Below are positions 13,849 through 14,850 of a stretch of DNA of 14,850 nt, piece after piece (the first letter of the stretch is position 1; each line of letters opens with the position of its first letter). The position numbers were made by a program, and so were the translations under genes. This stretch comes from Nitrospirota bacterium (GTDB taxonomy: Bacteria > Nitrospirota > Nitrospiria > Nitrospirales > UBA8639), in NCBI GenBank assembly GCA_003233615.1, contig QIMB01000192.1, positions 1 to 14,850 on the forward strand. Direction: 5' to 3'. Below the pieces are notes generated by a model, which saw nothing but the letters and a program-made list of their open reading frames with translations, was not told the origin of the DNA and did no database searches.

Positions 13849-14166
13849 ATGGGCTTTGAGTGGGATGAAGAAAAGAACCGTCTCAACATCGACAAACACG
13901 GAACCAGCTTCGAAGAAGCGGTGCAGGTGTTCGATGATGTGCATCTGTCCCGTGTTGATACCCGTGAAGAGTATGGCGAAGTGCGGAAAATTACTATTGG
14001 AATGATTGCCGGAACAATTGTGGCGGTCGTGGTCCATACGGATCGTGATGAAGCTATTCGGATTATCTCAGCCCGTAAAGCCAATAAACGAGAAAGGAGT
14101 ACCTATCATGCCTACTATACGAAAAAGTCGGAAAGACCTGCCGTCGATCTCGAAGACACGGATTGA
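13849..14166 (+). CDS. brnT: BrnT-family toxin of a type II toxin-antitoxin system
   Basis: A protein of 105 residues. The BrnT signature is clear: FEWDEEKNRLNIDKHGTSFEEAVQVFDD-type N-terminus (residues 3-30), a middle EYGEVRKITIG, and DEAIRIISARKANKRERSTY (67-86). BrnT has a RelE-like RNase fold and halts growth by blocking translation; BrnA binds and neutralises it. The first 86 residues cover the normal protein; the last ~19 (TKKSERPAVDLEDTD) are an extension that overlaps brnA by 59 bp. No Shine-Dalgarno sequence is present, which fits leaderless initiation from the promoter directly upstream. Toxin-first order is usual for brnTA. Confidence 0.92.
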   Translation: MGFEWDEEKNRLNIDKHGTSFEEAVQVFDDVHLSRVDTREEYGEVRKITIGMIAGTIVAVVVHTDRDEAIRIISARKANKRERSTYHAYYTKKSERPAVDLEDTD

Positions 14167-14416
14167 GGCACTCAAGGCAATTCCAGACGAGAAGATAGAT
14201 TTTAGTGATATTCCTGAACTTGATGAAGAGTTTTGGGAAAATGCGGAATGGGTCGAACCAGATAAAACGCTTCCGCTGACCATTCGCGTGAAAGAATCCG
14301 TGCTGGAATATTTTAAAGCGGGGGGGAAAGGATACCAGACCCGCATTAATGCGGTGCTGGAATCCTATGTGCGAGCGAAGAAGGAACCTGACCCGTCACA
14401 GCCTTCGCATAGGTAA
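14108..14416 (+). CDS. brnA: BrnA-family antitoxin (ribbon-helix-helix)
   Basis: A protein of 102 residues. The middle has IPELDEEFWENAEWVEP (about 35-51), the toxin-contact segment typical of BrnA. The C-terminal half LPLTIRVKESVLEYFKAGG, followed by KGYQTRINAVLESYVRA (about 55-90), is the ribbon-helix-helix DNA-binding domain. It should wrap BrnT and repress the operon. The frame is open further upstream, but AAGGAG at 14094-14099, 8 bases from the ATG at 14108, fixes this start inside the end of brnT. The overlap of 59 bp couples the two genes. The tail after about 90 is polar and probably unstructured. Confidence 0.93.
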   Translation: MPTIRKSRKDLPSISKTRIEALKAIPDEKIDFSDIPELDEEFWENAEWVEPDKTLPLTIRVKESVLEYFKAGGKGYQTRINAVLESYVRAKKEPDPSQPSHR

Positions 14417-14419
14417 AAC

Positions 14420-14572
14420 ATGACAAGGAAAAAGCTTACAACACTCACCTTAGAAGAGGTATTGAAGATGAAGGACCGGACGCGTGATGATGCGCCCGAA
14501 GGTCCGTCGTTGCCGAAAGACTTTTGGAGAAATGCCAAGGTCGTCTATCCTGACCATTCAAAAAAAGCCTAG
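14420..14572 (+). CDS. 50-residue BrnA-like fragment lacking the DNA-binding domain
   Basis: An open frame starting 3 bp after the brnA stop, with AGG at 14411-14413 as a possible ribosome site. The product contains LPKDFWRNAKVVYPDHSKKA, which parallels the LDEEFWENAEWVEPDK segment of BrnA, preceded by a LEEVLKMKDRTRDDAPEGPS linker. The ribbon-helix-helix half that should follow is missing: a TAG comes right after the linker and no frame downstream resumes it. It is either a truncated second antitoxin or a short peptide still able to touch BrnT. Coding status is likely but unproven. Confidence 0.55.
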   Translation: MTRKKLTTLTLEEVLKMKDRTRDDAPEGPSLPKDFWRNAKVVYPDHSKKA

Positions 14573-14850
14573 TCTATATTATCACATCATCGAACGACTG
14601 CTTCCGGTCAACACTTGGCATTCGGATAGTGCTGATTAGCCGGCACTGAGTGTCCGTGATTACAATCTTTCTATGTCTTGAGGTATGGTGGGTTTGACAA
14701 TTATGGGTCTAACCCAACAAAGGGACGAAAAGTTGCGCAGGGTTTCGTCTAACCTGTTGAAAAACTTATTGAATCGCCCAATTTGGAACTCCCGTTTTTC
14801 CTGCATATGCACTTGACGCCACCTAGTGCGGTTTGTGCGTAGCATGAACC
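14573..14850. other. Right-end region without a supported gene; contains an inverted repeat
   Basis: A 61-codon minus-strand frame (14660-14845) has no recognisable domain and is not called. An imperfect dyad, TGGGTTTGAC / GTCTAACCCA (14689-14698 and 14707-14716, one mismatch, 8-base loop), is visible. The segment may be a decayed mobile element or the promoter region of a gene beyond the window. Confidence 0.5.

Noticed and set aside
14660..14845. 61-codon minus-strand frame at the right edge
   Set aside because: No domain, no ribosome site, and it spans the dyad at 14689-14716; could not be supported.

Overview
The window looks like a stretch of chromosome from a free-living bacterium of moderate G+C, probably a Nitrospira-like member of the Nitrospirota. 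That placement is an inference from the gene mix: a thioredoxin-like [2Fe-2S] ferredoxin next to a MoaB/Mog protein, paired B12-type radical SAM genes, a J-domain-like small protein, a brnT/brnA module, and a hairpin-forming intergenic repeat. No rRNA, tRNA or CRISPR array is visible. Most genes are ordinary single-copy bacterial families. The last ~1.4 kb is accessory DNA scarred by mobile elements.

Layout. 1-800: the tail of a probable NmrA-like NAD(P)-binding protein converges on a VanZ-family membrane protein. 801-1503 is gene-poor, with a 15-bp tandem duplication and a small inverted repeat. 1504-2574 is ychF. 3030-3575 is a membrane-anchored, single-domain retropepsin-like protease. 3633-3741 is a large imperfect palindrome that looks like a dispersed repeat. 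4145-5573 is a same-strand run: a gamma-glutamylcyclotransferase-like protein, a [2Fe-2S] ferredoxin and a MoaB/Mog protein with a His-rich N-terminus. 5601-7854 on the minus strand holds a PhzF-family isomerase and a radical SAM protein with a DUF512-like tail. The latter diverges from a small J-domain-like protein whose HPD motif reads HPA.

8462-12344 is the most distinctive part. Two paralogous ~630-660-residue B12-binding radical SAM proteins lie in tandem, 13 bp apart, on the minus strand. Both carry a CX4CX2C cluster motif instead of the canonical CX3CX2C. Both also have a charged, mainly helical insertion of about 140 residues inside the cobalamin-binding half. They share a 334-bp divergent control region with three small unknown genes on the plus strand (12679-13451), the first two overlapping by ATGA. 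The small proteins could be partners or substrates of the enzymes, but nothing in the sequence proves it.

13536-14572 is accessory: a frameshifted tyrosine-integrase tail, a perfect 11-bp inverted repeat, then brnT and brnA with a promoter whose spacer is a palindrome and whose transcript would be essentially leaderless. A 50-codon BrnA-like fragment lacking the DNA-binding domain follows. The last ~280 bases hold no gene I can support.
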